Notes: generated by a model not told the origin, from the sequence alone. 64,000 nt of DNA from Methylotuvimicrobium sp. KM2 (GCF_038051925.1 NZ_CP150634.1:3418300-3482299); one strand, 5' to 3'; positions 29,988-39,953 are shown, counted from the first letter of the stretch. Numbers and translations are program-made.

Positions 29988-30761
29988 TCAACGACCGGCA
30001 AACGCATTCGGCGCCAAAGCCGCCAACGATTGAAAGGCCGGCTTAGCGAAATAATAGCCCTGAAACAATTCCAGACCGAAAGATTGCAGCACACTCAGCT
30101 CTTCATAGGTTTCGATACCCTCGGCAAGAGGTATGATCGATAGCTCGCCGCATAGCTGCAAAATCGCTTTGACGATAGCTTGACGATTACGATCTTGGTC
30201 GATATGACGAATCAAAGCCATATCCAGTTTAATGATGTCGGTTTGGATCTCGGCTAATAAATTGAGTCCGGAATATCCGGTTCCGAAATCGTCTATCGCG
30301 GTTTTAAAACCTTGCGATTGATAATACCGAACGATTTCGAGTAAATGCGCATGATCCTTGACTTGCTCGCCTTCGGTAATTTCAAAAATAATACGATCAA
30401 CCGGAAATCCGTAGATTTTGGCGGCTTCCAATGTGGTTCTTATACACAACTCGGGCCGGTACACCGCATTCGGCATAAAATTAATACTCAAAAAAGTATC
30501 CATGTTTAACTCCGAGGCCAACTTAATTGCCTTGGTACGGCAACTTTGGTCGAAACGATAGCAGTTTGCATCGTTGACTTGCTCGAACACCTTACCTGCC
30601 GGTTCATTATTCAAGCCTCTCGCCAAGGCCTCATGAGCATAAATCGACTGCGTCGTCGTATTCACGATAGGCTGAAACGCCATCGTGAAGTCGAAACCTA
30701 GTCCGACCCCGCCCGCACATTCCGCGCAACCGAGTTGTTTATAATGGTTATCCGGTTTCAT
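29988..30761 (-). CDS. Stand-alone EAL domain phosphodiesterase
   Basis: 257 residues, essentially one EAL domain, predicted to hydrolyse c-di-GMP to pGpG. Signatures: AHEALARG (EAL itself), LSINFMPNAVY, FEITEGEQ, TAIDDFGTGYSGLNLL, DIIKLDMALI and PLAEGIETYEE, which are the metal-binding and catalytic positions of an active enzyme. The short N terminus, CAECAGG after KQLG, has two Cys but no recognisable sensor. The orn product encoded elsewhere in the window would degrade its pGpG product. Confidence 0.92.
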   Translation of the reverse strand: MKPDNHYKQLGCAECAGGVGLGFDFTMAFQPIVNTTTQSIYAHEALARGLNNEPAGKVFEQVNDANCYRFDQSCRTKAIKLASELNMDTFLSINFMPNAVYRPELCIRTTLEAAKIYGFPVDRIIFEITEGEQVKDHAHLLEIVRYYQSQGFKTAIDDFGTGYSGLNLLAEIQTDIIKLDMALIRHIDQDRNRQAIVKAILQLCGELSIIPLAEGIETYEELSVLQSFGLELFQGYYFAKPAFQSLAALAPNAFAGR

Positions 30762-31016
30762 ATTTTATTAACCCGCTCAGTTTGTTGTTATTTTTAGATA
30801 TTGCGTGTCGTACCCTAATGCACTCCAACGCTGAAGCGATGGGAACAAGCAAAAAAGACCCTTACATTAGTGCATGCTTTACGATTAATCAGGCTATTCT
30901 AGTCGTCTTAACCCATCAATTGGAATTGAAATACTCGACGTACTCGCTCAAACTATGCTTTTTATTATCCAGTTCTCACTTTTCGCGTGCGAACCCATAC
31001 GGAACTTAACTTAATA

Positions 31017-33209
31017 ATGACCTCATTCTCACTGTTCGCGACATCGCCGAAAGCCCTGGAGCAACTGCTTGCCGACGAACTGTCCGCGCTGGGCGCGCAA
31101 AACATCAAACAAACCGTTGCCGGCGTCGCGTTCGAAGGCGCGCTTGAAACGGCTTACCGGGTCTGCCTGTGGTCCCGCATCGCCAACCGAATCTTGCTGG
31201 TACTCGATACTTTCGAGGTCAACAGCCAAGACGATCTGTATCGCGGCGTCAAAAGAATCAACTGGTTCGAACACATAAAGCCGGACGATTCGATCGCGGT
31301 CACGTTCAGCGCGAAAAACTCGAAAGCGATCAACAACACTCATTTCGGCGCACTCAAGGTCAAGGACGCGATCGTCGATCAAATGCGCGCGAAATTCAAC
31401 AAACGCCCCTCGATCGACACCGAGCAGCCCTCGTTACGCGTCAATGTTTATCTACACGGCGAGAAGGCGCAATTAAGCATCGATCTGTCCGGCGAGAGCT
31501 TGCATAAACGCGGTTATCGCGATATCAACATCAAGGCGCCGATCAAGGAAAATTTAGCTGCGGCGATTCTGATCCGCTCGGGATGGCCCGCGATCGCCAA
31601 ACAAAACGGCTCGCTAATCGATCCGATGTGCGGTTCCGGCACGCTCTTGGTCGAAGGCGCGATGATCGCCTCCGATATCGCACCGGGGTTACTGCGCAAA
31701 CATTACGGTTTCAGCGGCTGGAAAAAGCATGACCCCGAACTTTGGCAAAATCTGCTCGACGAAGCCGAACGACGTAAAACCGAAGGACTGAAAACATTGC
31801 CTGTAATCGTCGGTTTCGACCAAAGCCGACATAGCCTGAATGCGGCGGCACTACACATCGAGCGAGCCGGATTCAACGGCAAGATTCACCTGGAACGGCG
31901 CGAGATCGCCGATGCGCGGCCTGCCGCCGGCTGGCCGAAAGGCCTTTTGGTCTGTAATCCTCCTTACGGAGAACGCCTCGGCGACGCGGAAGAAACCGCC
32001 GAGCTTTATCAAAAGTTCGGCGACACGCTGAAAGCCGGATTTGCCGGCTGGCAAGCCGCGCTGATCGTCAGCGACCCCGAACTCGGATTCCGCCTCGGGA
32101 TTCGTTCGCAAAAACCGATCACGCTGTATAACGGCGCGCTCGAATGCAAATTGCTGCGCATGACGATAGCCGATGCGGCCTTTTTCATCCCGAAGCCGAA
32201 AAACCGCGACGAACGCCTCGCGCAAATCGCGGAAAGCGTGACCGGCAGCGGCGATACCGGGGCGGAAATGTTCGCGAACCGGGTTAGAAAAAATCTGAAA
32301 AAACTGAGCAAATGGGCCAAGCAAAATCAAATCGATTGCTACCGGGTTTACGATGCCGACCTGCCCGAATATGCGGTCGCGGTCGATCTGTACCAAGGCG
32401 ATAAAACCTGGATCGTCGTTCAGGAATACGAACCGCCCAAATCGATAGACCCGGACAAGGCCGACCAACGCTTGGCCGGGGTCTTGGCGGAAATTCCGAG
32501 CGTGTTCGGCATTTCGAAAGAACAGGTCTTTCTGAAAATACGGCGCAAACAAAAAAGCTCCGATCAATACGAAAAACAAGGCCACAACAACGAATTCCAT
32601 GTTATCCGAGAAGGCGGCTGCAAGTTGCGCGTCAATTTCGCCGATTATCTCGATACCGGCTTATTTCTCGATCATCGCCCGATGCGGCTGCGCATTCAAC
32701 GCGAAGCCCAGGGAAAGCGCTTTCTAAATCTGTTCGCCTATACCGGAAGCGCAACCGTACATGCCGCAATCGGCGGCGCGAAATCGACCACTACGGTCGA
32801 CATGTCGAAAACTTATCTGGATTGGGCAGAGCAGAACCTGGCCTTGAATGTCGCCGGCGGCGATCACGAATTCATCCGTGCCGATTGTTTGGAATGGCTG
32901 GCCAATGAAGCCAAACAGCCTTATGCCCGTCAATACGACCTGATCTTTTTGGACCCGCCGACGTTTTCCAACTCCAAGCGCATGGACGACGTGTTCGATA
33001 TTCAAAACGATCATGTCGAATTGATCGAAAACGCCGTAGCCTTGCTGGCGCCCGGCGGCGTGCTGTATTTCTCGACCAATTTCAGGCGTTTTAAACTCGA
33101 TACCGAGGCTTTATCGGACCTGGTGATAGAGGACATTACGCCGGCGACGATTCCGGAAGACTTTGCCAGAAATCCCAAGATTCATTATTGCTGGAGGATT
33201 AGCGAATGA
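31017..33209 (+). CDS. rlmKL: Bifunctional 23S rRNA methyltransferase RlmKL
   Basis: Makes m2G2445 (RlmL half) and m7G2069 (RlmK half) in 23S rRNA. 730 residues from the ATG at 31017. The N-terminal THUMP domain (about 45-160) is followed by the RlmL methyltransferase with LIDPMCGSGTLLVEGAM and LVCNPPYGERLG. The RlmK half carries LDTGLFLDHRPMR, FLNLFAYTGSATVHAA and LIFLDPPTFSNSKRM. An upstream in-frame ATG at 30987 adds ten residues not expected for the family. The stop overlaps the acylphosphatase start (ATGA). Confidence 0.97.
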   Translation: MTSFSLFATSPKALEQLLADELSALGAQNIKQTVAGVAFEGALETAYRVCLWSRIANRILLVLDTFEVNSQDDLYRGVKRINWFEHIKPDDSIAVTFSAKNSKAINNTHFGALKVKDAIVDQMRAKFNKRPSIDTEQPSLRVNVYLHGEKAQLSIDLSGESLHKRGYRDINIKAPIKENLAAAILIRSGWPAIAKQNGSLIDPMCGSGTLLVEGAMIASDIAPGLLRKHYGFSGWKKHDPELWQNLLDEAERRKTEGLKTLPVIVGFDQSRHSLNAAALHIERAGFNGKIHLERREIADARPAAGWPKGLLVCNPPYGERLGDAEETAELYQKFGDTLKAGFAGWQAALIVSDPELGFRLGIRSQKPITLYNGALECKLLRMTIADAAFFIPKPKNRDERLAQIAESVTGSGDTGAEMFANRVRKNLKKLSKWAKQNQIDCYRVYDADLPEYAVAVDLYQGDKTWIVVQEYEPPKSIDPDKADQRLAGVLAEIPSVFGISKEQVFLKIRRKQKSSDQYEKQGHNNEFHVIREGGCKLRVNFADYLDTGLFLDHRPMRLRIQREAQGKRFLNLFAYTGSATVHAAIGGAKSTTTVDMSKTYLDWAEQNLALNVAGGDHEFIRADCLEWLANEAKQPYARQYDLIFLDPPTFSNSKRMDDVFDIQNDHVELIENAVALLAPGGVLYFSTNFRRFKLDTEALSDLVIEDITPATIPEDFARNPKIHYCWRISE

Positions 33210-33478
33210 CTAAACAAGTCAGAATACTCGTATCGGGGCGAGTGCAAGGCGTTTATTTCCGCGCCTTCACGCAAAAGGAAGCGAAGAAACATCAACTGTC
33301 CGGATTCGCGAAAAACCTTCCGGACGGACGGGTCGAAGTCGTCGCGGCCGGGCCTAAGGAAGCAGTTGAAAAATTAGTAAGCTGGTGCCATAAAGGACCG
33401 ATCACGGCCCGGGTCGATCATGTCGATACCGAGGAACTGACAGACATCGATCTGCCGGCCGGCTTTGAGATTCGGTGA
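33206..33478 (+). CDS. acyP: Acylphosphatase
   Basis: A 90-residue enzyme that hydrolyses acyl phosphates. The catalytic Arg lies in VSGRVQGVYFRAF and the catalytic Asn in GFAKNLPDGRVEVVAAG, both matching the family. Size is typical. The ATG overlaps the rlmKL stop by one base, so the two are translated together. Confidence 0.96.
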   Translation: MTKQVRILVSGRVQGVYFRAFTQKEAKKHQLSGFAKNLPDGRVEVVAAGPKEAVEKLVSWCHKGPITARVDHVDTEELTDIDLPAGFEIR

Positions 33479-33886
33479 AAAGTATACTTGGGAGCCATAT
33501 TAATCAATCTTATCGGGTTGATTAACAAAAAATGTCATTTATTTTTTACCATGAAGCGCATGAAGGACTTGAAGATACAGTGTTTTCAATTGAAATGCGT
33601 TACTCACCATTAACAGCCTATGTCATCATTATTGTCGCTGGAGTGCTGGCTTTGCCTGCCTGCGCAGACGAAGCCAGCACTCCAGCCCCGCCATTGTTTT
33701 GATATTTTTAGTCATTAACTGGATTTGAAAAACCTGTATTACCGCATTGAATTTATTGATTCAGTTCATCTGTGATATTGGGACAGTTCATAAAGCACTC
33801 AATTCTCTTCCCTTCATTATCTTCATGCCCTTCATGGTAATAAAAAACAAGCTATGAACAATGTGCTGCATCAGCACCCGTATACT
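33479..33886. other. Intergenic region with a perfect 16-bp-stem palindrome
   Basis: A 408-bp gap between convergent genes. At 33637-33652 and 33671-33686 lies a perfect inverted repeat, gctggagtgctggctt and its complement, around an 18-bp loop. A second small stem, ttaatcaa/ttgattaa, lies at about 33500-33526, just after acyP, and might act as a weak terminator although it is followed by A rather than T. Nothing coding. Confidence 0.6.
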
Positions 33887-34354
33887 TTATAAAAAGCGCC
33901 AATCACCGAAGCACGCGGCCTGACCTTTATAGTTTCCGAATCGATCGATCAGATTCCAAACCACGGCATTTTCGATCATGAAACGGGCTCCGGAACTCGA
34001 AATACGCACGCCTTGATAATGATCGATATAGCCCTGTTCTGCCACCTTCTTCAACAGACGACTTCGTTCTTGCCGATTGACCGGCTCCGCGGATAACCTG
34101 GACGGTATTCGAGTGAATTCATCCCAATTCATTTCGAATAAGGTCAATGCCTGAGCATTGGCATAATTAAACACGGGATCTTCGGCGGTGTCGTGCGAAA
34201 CTACGGCGAATGGCGCATGAAACAAAGCTTCGGCAAATTGCTGACTCCCGCAAATGCCGGTAATCAGCGGTTTACCGAGCAAGCGATGATAGCTGTCGCC
34301 CAATAAAGCGGCATGTTCTGCTAAAAAATGATTATTAAACGAAGGTTTTTCCAT
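33887..34354 (-). CDS. MEKHLA domain protein
   Basis: 155 residues covering the PAS-like MEKHLA domain. Diagnostic stretches are VFNYANAQALTLFEM, PVNRQERSRLLKKVAEQG, YIDHYQGVRISSSGARF and IENAVVWNLID followed by GQAACFGDW. The domain is thought to bind a small ligand or act in signalling; bacterial members are uncharacterised to my knowledge. It stands alone between two repeat-rich gaps. Confidence 0.87.
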   Translation of the reverse strand: MEKPSFNNHFLAEHAALLGDSYHRLLGKPLITGICGSQQFAEALFHAPFAVVSHDTAEDPVFNYANAQALTLFEMNWDEFTRIPSRLSAEPVNRQERSRLLKKVAEQGYIDHYQGVRISSSGARFMIENAVVWNLIDRFGNYKGQAACFGDWRFL

Positions 34355-34877
34355 CGATCTTAGAAAAGCATTTCACCATGAAGAATATGAAGCAGCGTAG
34401 CCCGGATGAAGCGTAGCGCAATCCGGGAAGCTCGGAGCCGCGCCACTCCCGTATTTCACTACGCTGCATACGGGCTACATGGCTAAACTACCGATTTTAC
34501 TGTAAAAGATCGTAAATTTGGATTCATTATCTAATTTTTCGATATGCAAAACTCCATTCTGGCAATGCCGGTTCCGGAGAGGGTGCGGTTGCTCGATCGA
34601 CAGGCGTCGGCGGCAGGGCAGATTTTTGCTCCTGCAAAATCTGCATTCATGCCATCCATGGCAATCTGATAGCCGCCGTCGAGCCTACATGGACGTATTC
34701 ACCCAGCACCTAAATAAGCCATGATTTTGAATCATTGCCAAAGACCTATGAAATTTAGGTGCTGGGTTCACGGCGTCCTGTCGAGCGAGTGACCGCACCC
34801 TCCCCACGCCGCACAATTTCATTTGCCGGGCCTTCATGAACAATTAGAATAATTCTTTTATTCCGGACTAAGATTAT
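34355..34877. other. Intergenic region of dispersed repeats
   Basis: 523 bp without a gene. It starts with gtagcccggatgaagcgtag...gcgcaatccggga (about 34395-34480, also at 29671) and then a copy of the double-hairpin element at 34577-34805. No other feature seen. Confidence 0.7.
34577..34805 (+). repeat. Double-hairpin dispersed element, copy 1
   Basis: About 229 bp, closely matching 46651-46876 in the same orientation. It contains the hairpin gcagattttt...aaaatctgc and the long-range pair cccagcacctaaat (34702-34715) with atttaggtgctggg (34753-34766). Its flanks, gggtgcggttgctcgatcga and gcgagtgaccgcaccc, are also complementary in part. A degenerate relative is at about 51790-51895. Confidence 0.78.
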
Positions 34878-36206
34878 TTATTTCGATAACCCGGATGCAA
34901 ACTCAAGACAGCGCCGCCATAGCTTTTGCGCCTTTACTCTAAAATATGGTTCGTTTCGCTCGATATAACGTGCCAATAAAACGGCCCAACGCCTCCACTC
35001 CAAGCCGATGCGTTGCCCTATTATTAGCGTATAAGACCGCAAAGGGCGAAAATTCGGCACGTTCACTGGTCTGTCCTTAAGCCAGCCCTTCCTTCGCAAC
35101 CACACCATCAACCCGCTGACATAAAGTATCAACGGAAGCCACCCGACTAAAAACCATAAAAACCTTCCCCAAGGTCCCAGCGCTTCGCCGGTATGAATCG
35201 GCCAAATGGCAATAGTCAAAGCTTGACCGGACGTAAAACTATAGGGATCGCGCGCCGCCTTGATATGGCCGCTCCAGCGGTCCACCCATACCGTCGTGTA
35301 CGGATGCTTTCGATTGATTTCTTCATTCTGGCGCAAATCGACCCGATAGATCCCGACCGCTCCCGCCGGGGTCGTGATGCGTCTGAGCTTAGCTTTCGGA
35401 AACGGGCCACGGGCCAATAGTACAGCTTCTTCCAACGTGACAGGCCTGTCATTCGCAACGGCGGTGCTGCGAATCGGCGGACCTTGATCACCATGACCCA
35501 AATTATCGGAACCGGTCAAATTTTCCAACACGGAAGGAAAACTCAAATGAAGTCCGGTGACGATCAACGCCGGCAACAATAACGCACCGACCAAGCCAAT
35601 CATCCGATGTAGATCGAATGCCAAACGCACGATACCGGAATGATAACGAATCTTAAAGGCTTGCAAAATTCGTCCTTTGCCCGGCCACCATAAGTAGATG
35701 CCGGTTAGAATCGAAACGCCGAACAACAAGCCGAGATAGCCGACCAGTCGCCAACCGCTGCGATCCAGCCGAAGCTGCGTGTGTAGATCGAGCAGCCAAG
35801 TCGTTAGCGTACGCCCCCAAAACCGACTGGCAACGACCTCCCCGGTATAAGGATTGACCGAAACCATCAATGGCGCATAGAGTTCGCCGATCGTCTCGTG
35901 CGGCTTTTCATACCAAACGGTTACCATGCCGTTCGGCGTTTGCGGCATTTCCAATGTCCATGGCCCATGCCTTGCCGGATGGGCCGCCTTGACCGAAGCC
36001 ATGATACGATCGAGCGGCAAATAATTGCCGGCTTGGTTTTCTACCTTATGACTTGGATTCAACAAACCATCCAGTTCCTCGCGATAAACGCTAAGACTGC
36101 CGGTCAAACCCAACAATACGAATAACAAACCCAAACTTAACGCCAGGTAAAGATGAAGAGTCAACCAGACATTTCGTCCCGGCAGACGCTGAATAATTCG
36201 CCGCAT
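34878..36206 (-). CDS. PepSY-associated transmembrane protein
   Basis: 442-residue inner-membrane protein of the PepSY_TM family, often found with siderophore uptake or iron reduction. Four main helices are visible: about 17-38 (LALSLGLLFVLLGLTGSL), 155-175 (YLGLLFGVSILTGIYLWW), 207-228 (LVGALLLPALIVTGLHL) and about 345-370 (FLWFLVGWLPLILYVSGLMVW). Conserved His residues near the membrane (LDLHTQLRL, DLHRMIGLV, PIHTGEALG) may bind haem, as suggested for the family. The periplasmic part contains PepSY-like repeats. No TonB receptor is adjacent, and I saw no convincing Fur box in the 133-bp upstream gap. Confidence 0.9.
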   Translation of the reverse strand: MRRIIQRLPGRNVWLTLHLYLALSLGLLFVLLGLTGSLSVYREELDGLLNPSHKVENQAGNYLPLDRIMASVKAAHPARHGPWTLEMPQTPNGMVTVWYEKPHETIGELYAPLMVSVNPYTGEVVASRFWGRTLTTWLLDLHTQLRLDRSGWRLVGYLGLLFGVSILTGIYLWWPGKGRILQAFKIRYHSGIVRLAFDLHRMIGLVGALLLPALIVTGLHLSFPSVLENLTGSDNLGHGDQGPPIRSTAVANDRPVTLEEAVLLARGPFPKAKLRRITTPAGAVGIYRVDLRQNEEINRKHPYTTVWVDRWSGHIKAARDPYSFTSGQALTIAIWPIHTGEALGPWGRFLWFLVGWLPLILYVSGLMVWLRRKGWLKDRPVNVPNFRPLRSYTLIIGQRIGLEWRRWAVLLARYIERNEPYFRVKAQKLWRRCLEFASGLSK

Positions 36207-36339
36207 GAAAACCTTACTATGCTAAATAAACAGGCGGATTATCCCATACGCGCAGATCAGTGTCTCTTTTGGATGCTCAAGATACAGCGCAAACGCATTA
36301 ATGCGATATGTATAAATGAGTTTGGACTTCGTCTGTAAG

Positions 36340-37248
36340 CTATAAATAATTGAATAAAGAGAGGCGCTGTACCGTGGTAAAGGTTTGTTGAGCCGCTTGT
36401 AACGCTATTGTTTGTAAATTGAATTGACTAATGGCTTCGGCATAATCGAGGTCTTCCGTTTCGGACAATACCGTTTTCATGTTCAATAGAATATCGTCAT
36501 TGTATATTTCTTGACGATCCAGCGCGTTTAAACGAACCCCCACAGATGATTGTATGGATGCAATTCTCTCCATAGCTACATCCAGTTCACCCAGGGTTGT
36601 CGGTTGCGGATTATCACTTTTAAACTCATCCGACATTTTCCGAACGATATCGAGCAGATTATCGACTCCGCCTGGTGTAGAAGGACCAAACACGCTCGCA
36701 CCGCCATCGCCGTCGCTAATCTGCCTTGCATCACCGATCTTCACCAAACGCCGAGTATTGTCGCCGACATATTCATAAAAAGGAGGGGCAATCGCGGCAT
36801 TGTCATACTCAAACGGAGCGTCAAGCGATGCCAATCCGGCAAACAAATATTCGCCGTTGGCATTTTTTGTATTTGCCAAGCCTGTTAACTGCTCATTCAA
36901 CCTATCCAATTCGTCCGCTATCGCAAGCCGCTCTTCCGGACTGTTGATGGCGTTCAAACCTTGCAAGGCAAGGTCTCGAATCGAAAAAACCACATCGGTT
37001 ACGGTATCTAGCGTAATATTCTCTAAAGAAAGTCTTTGCCGTGCCGTATCGATATTGCGTTGATATTGCTCGGTTTGTTCGATACGCTGTTTAAAATCCA
37101 AAATTCTGACCGCGGCAACCGGATCTTCCGATGGCGTCAGAATTTTCTTGCCCGACGACAGCTTCAACTGGGTTTGATTGAGCTGCGCGCTCTGTTTAAG
37201 CATTGAGTTAAGGCTTAATTGATGGGACATCACTGTTGAAACTCGCAT
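36340..37248 (-). CDS. flgL: Flagellar hook-filament junction protein FlgL
   Basis: HAP3, the second junction protein between hook and filament. 302 residues. The flagellin-like N terminus (MSHQLSLNSMLKQSAQL, then LSSGKKILTPSEDPVAAVRI) and C-terminal coiled helix (YAEAISQFNLQTIALQAAQQ) pack as in flagellin. It is the last flg gene, 13 bp after flgK. The ATG at 37248 gives MRVSTVMSHQLSL. Confidence 0.96.
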   Translation of the reverse strand: MRVSTVMSHQLSLNSMLKQSAQLNQTQLKLSSGKKILTPSEDPVAAVRILDFKQRIEQTEQYQRNIDTARQRLSLENITLDTVTDVVFSIRDLALQGLNAINSPEERLAIADELDRLNEQLTGLANTKNANGEYLFAGLASLDAPFEYDNAAIAPPFYEYVGDNTRRLVKIGDARQISDGDGGASVFGPSTPGGVDNLLDIVRKMSDEFKSDNPQPTTLGELDVAMERIASIQSSVGVRLNALDRQEIYNDDILLNMKTVLSETEDLDYAEAISQFNLQTIALQAAQQTFTTVQRLSLFNYL

Positions 37249-37261
37249 GATTAATCCTCTG

Positions 37262-38911
37262 CTACCTGAACGCGTTCAGCATCGTGTCGAATACCGTGCG
37301 CGCAACATTAACAGCTTGCGCCGCAGCTTGATAAGAATTTTGATATTTAATGAGATTAGCCGCCTCTTCATCCAAATTGACTCCGGCAAGGTTTTCTCTG
37401 GCCTGATTGGCTCTGTTAAATAATATTTCCTGAGCCGACCGGCTAACATTAGCCGAATGAGCAGCAACACCGATTTGCGATACCAGTTGGCCGTAAGTCT
37501 GCGTCAAAGATCGGCCGCCGGTCATGAACGCACCCGACTCCAAATCCGCCAATTTCAATGCATTGCGATTGTCGCCCGGCAGCGCCGTTCCACCTGGCGG
37601 AACCTGTTCGGCCGCCGCGATCAAAGCGGGATCTTTTATTTCGGTGTTGATATTTTTAGCCGCATTATAGGTCGGTCGGATCAAAAAGCTGGCATCGCCG
37701 GTTGGGGCTGTCGTCACATCAATCTCGATACCGCCGACCGTTTCGGGAAAAGTACCCGAAATAGGGATATTCACGTTATCGCTCAAGCGCTTCAAACTAT
37801 AGCTCCCGCCGATATAATCGAGCCGGTAATCGCTGGCTTGCAATTGATTAATCGTTGCGGGATCGAAAACCGCGCTAACGGCACCGCCTCCGGGAAAAGT
37901 ATCATCCCCTATCACCGTAATTTCCGGGGTTCCCATGGAAAATAGGTCCAGCCCGCCATCGCCATTCAAGTCCGAGCCCTGTTTATGCAGCGCATTGAAT
38001 TGTACGCTTAATCCAGCCGCAACCAAGCCTAATTGCTGCTGAGCGGGATTGAGTATTTCATCGCGAAAACGCATCACTCCGGCCAATTCTCCACCGGTAA
38101 TGAACTTCGAGACATTTTGATCGCCGATGAATACTTGCTGGCGCTCAGGCTCGCTATTGGAGGGCTTCAAACTTACCGGCGATACATTCATTCCCAACAC
38201 AAGCGATTGCCCCTGTCCAATGAAAACGCTAACAGTACCGTCTTGCTGATCAACCGCCGAAACATTGGTTAATTTTGCCAATTTTTGTAACATTAAGTCT
38301 CGACCATCGAGCAAATCGTTCGGCATACTACTGCCGGAAGACTGCCCTATATCGGAAGCAATGCGTTTGTTTAAATCGGCAATACCCGATGCCAGTAAGT
38401 TAATCTCATTGACCATGGATTGCATATCGACATTGACTTGATTTCGCAACGAATCCAATTGCCCCGCCATCATATTAAAGTGGTTGGCTAGCGAATCCGC
38501 CTCTCCAAGCATGACTTGCCGGATCGGAATCGATGTCGGATCGCCTGCAACATCGTTCACGGATTTAAAAAACGCACTTAATGAAGACGCAAGTCCCGAA
38601 TCATCGTCGGCAACAATAAAATCGACTTGTCTGGCCATCGATTGCAACTTATCCGCTTCGCCGAATCCTGAAGCACTGGAGCGTAATTGCGCGCTGATGA
38701 ACTGATCGTAACTCCGGGTAATATCGGTAACCTGTACGCCCGCGCCCATATAACCACCGGCACCGGAAAATTGCGCCGGCATGGTTGATAATTCGGTACG
38801 CTGCCGGCTATAACCTTCAGTATTGACATTGGCAATATTGTGACTGGTCGTGTCCAGCGAGCGTTGAAAAGCCATAAGCCCTGAAATTGCTGTGCCTAAA
38901 ATTCCACTCAT
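37262..38911 (-). CDS. flgK: Flagellar hook-associated protein FlgK
   Basis: HAP1, capping the hook before the filament. 549 residues. Conserved N terminus SGILGTAISGLMAFQRSLDT with ISHNIANVNTEGYSRQR-type rod/hook signature (here TSHNIANVNTEGYSRQR), a variable middle, and C terminus VNLDEEAANLIKYQNSYQAA followed by ARTVFDTML. Lies 37 bp after flgJ and 13 bp before flgL. Confidence 0.97.
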   Translation of the reverse strand: MSGILGTAISGLMAFQRSLDTTSHNIANVNTEGYSRQRTELSTMPAQFSGAGGYMGAGVQVTDITRSYDQFISAQLRSSASGFGEADKLQSMARQVDFIVADDDSGLASSLSAFFKSVNDVAGDPTSIPIRQVMLGEADSLANHFNMMAGQLDSLRNQVNVDMQSMVNEINLLASGIADLNKRIASDIGQSSGSSMPNDLLDGRDLMLQKLAKLTNVSAVDQQDGTVSVFIGQGQSLVLGMNVSPVSLKPSNSEPERQQVFIGDQNVSKFITGGELAGVMRFRDEILNPAQQQLGLVAAGLSVQFNALHKQGSDLNGDGGLDLFSMGTPEITVIGDDTFPGGGAVSAVFDPATINQLQASDYRLDYIGGSYSLKRLSDNVNIPISGTFPETVGGIEIDVTTAPTGDASFLIRPTYNAAKNINTEIKDPALIAAAEQVPPGGTALPGDNRNALKLADLESGAFMTGGRSLTQTYGQLVSQIGVAAHSANVSRSAQEILFNRANQARENLAGVNLDEEAANLIKYQNSYQAAAQAVNVARTVFDTMLNAFR

Positions 38912-38948
38912 TTTCTTGCCCTGCTATTACCGTGTAAATTGTTTTCAA

Positions 38949-39953
38949 CTATTGCATCGCTACAACAACATTCGGTTGATAACTCGCCACATCATCGCTG
39001 TGATAAATTCTCATCACCTTATCCGCATAATGCGGGTCGGTCGCGTAACCGGCTTTTTGCAACTCCTGCATGTAGCGCCCCGGATTGTTTGCATGTTTCA
39101 ATGCTTGACTGTAACGGGGGCTGTTTTTCACTAACCGGACATAGTCGTCGAAACTTTCCTGATAAGAATCATAAGATCTAAACCCGGCCATCTGCTTTTG
39201 AGGAATACCTTTTTCATATTCCAATGTGGCAACATTCGCCCGCTTGCCTGTCCATGAAGATCCCGCTTTAATATTAAACAAATTGAAACTGCTGCTGCCG
39301 TCCTTATGTTTGATCACCGACCTTCCCCAGCCGGTTTCCAAGGCGGCTTGCGCCAGCAGCACCTTAGGTTCGACACCCAATTCGGCGGCGGCTTTCTCGG
39401 CATGACCATGCAAGCGTTTCACAAATTGACTTGCTGTTCGAATTGGCTCCTGCGATTTTATCCCTTCACCCTCAATGGATTTGGACTCTATTGGTTGTAT
39501 CGGCCGATCGCTGTTTTTTATTAGCCTTGATTTGACTTCGGACAAAATCGGATTGAAATTCGACGCATCTTTCTTAGTATTGCTTGCGGATAGAAACCGC
39601 TGTAACGGATTGTTCAAATAATCGTCAAGCGTCATTCTTTCGGTTTCGCCGACTTTTTCGCCGCCCAATTGCTTTACGATTAAATCGGCTAAACCGACGC
39701 CCGGTTTACCAGATAAGTGTACGGCTAATTGTTGATCGTACATTTCGCGGTAAAATTTGCTCTGATCGTTATCAAGCATGCTGTCGGCCAATTTAGCCTC
39801 ACGCATACTTTTCAACACCATGTTTAAAAATAACGACTCGAATTGCTTGGCGACCTCGTTGATTGCCCCGGGCGTTTCTTGTTTAGCCTGATTTCGTAAC
39901 CGGGACAAACCGGAAAAATCGGTATAGACATCGGCACTGCCTGGACTCAACAC
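38949..39953 (-). CDS. flgJ: Flagellar rod-capping protein / peptidoglycan hydrolase FlgJ
   Basis: 334 residues with two modules. The N-terminal rod-cap part (about 20-110) has VAKQFESLFLNMVLKSMREA and the SKFYREMYDQQLAVHLS segment. The C-terminal glucosaminidase domain (about 185-325) has AQAALETGWGRSVI with the catalytic Glu, and NLFNIKAGSSWTG. It opens the cell wall for the rod. It lies between flgI (12 bp before it) and flgK. Confidence 0.97.
   Translation of the reverse strand: MLSPGSADVYTDFSGLSRLRNQAKQETPGAINEVAKQFESLFLNMVLKSMREAKLADSMLDNDQSKFYREMYDQQLAVHLSGKPGVGLADLIVKQLGGEKVGETERMTLDDYLNNPLQRFLSASNTKKDASNFNPILSEVKSRLIKNSDRPIQPIESKSIEGEGIKSQEPIRTASQFVKRLHGHAEKAAAELGVEPKVLLAQAALETGWGRSVIKHKDGSSSFNLFNIKAGSSWTGKRANVATLEYEKGIPQKQMAGFRSYDSYQESFDDYVRLVKNSPRYSQALKHANNPGRYMQELQKAGYATDPHYADKVMRIYHSDDVASYQPNVVVAMQ

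Noticed and set aside
31851..32600. 249-codon minus-strand frame
   Set aside because: Antisense to rlmKL, whose motifs are complete on the plus strand.
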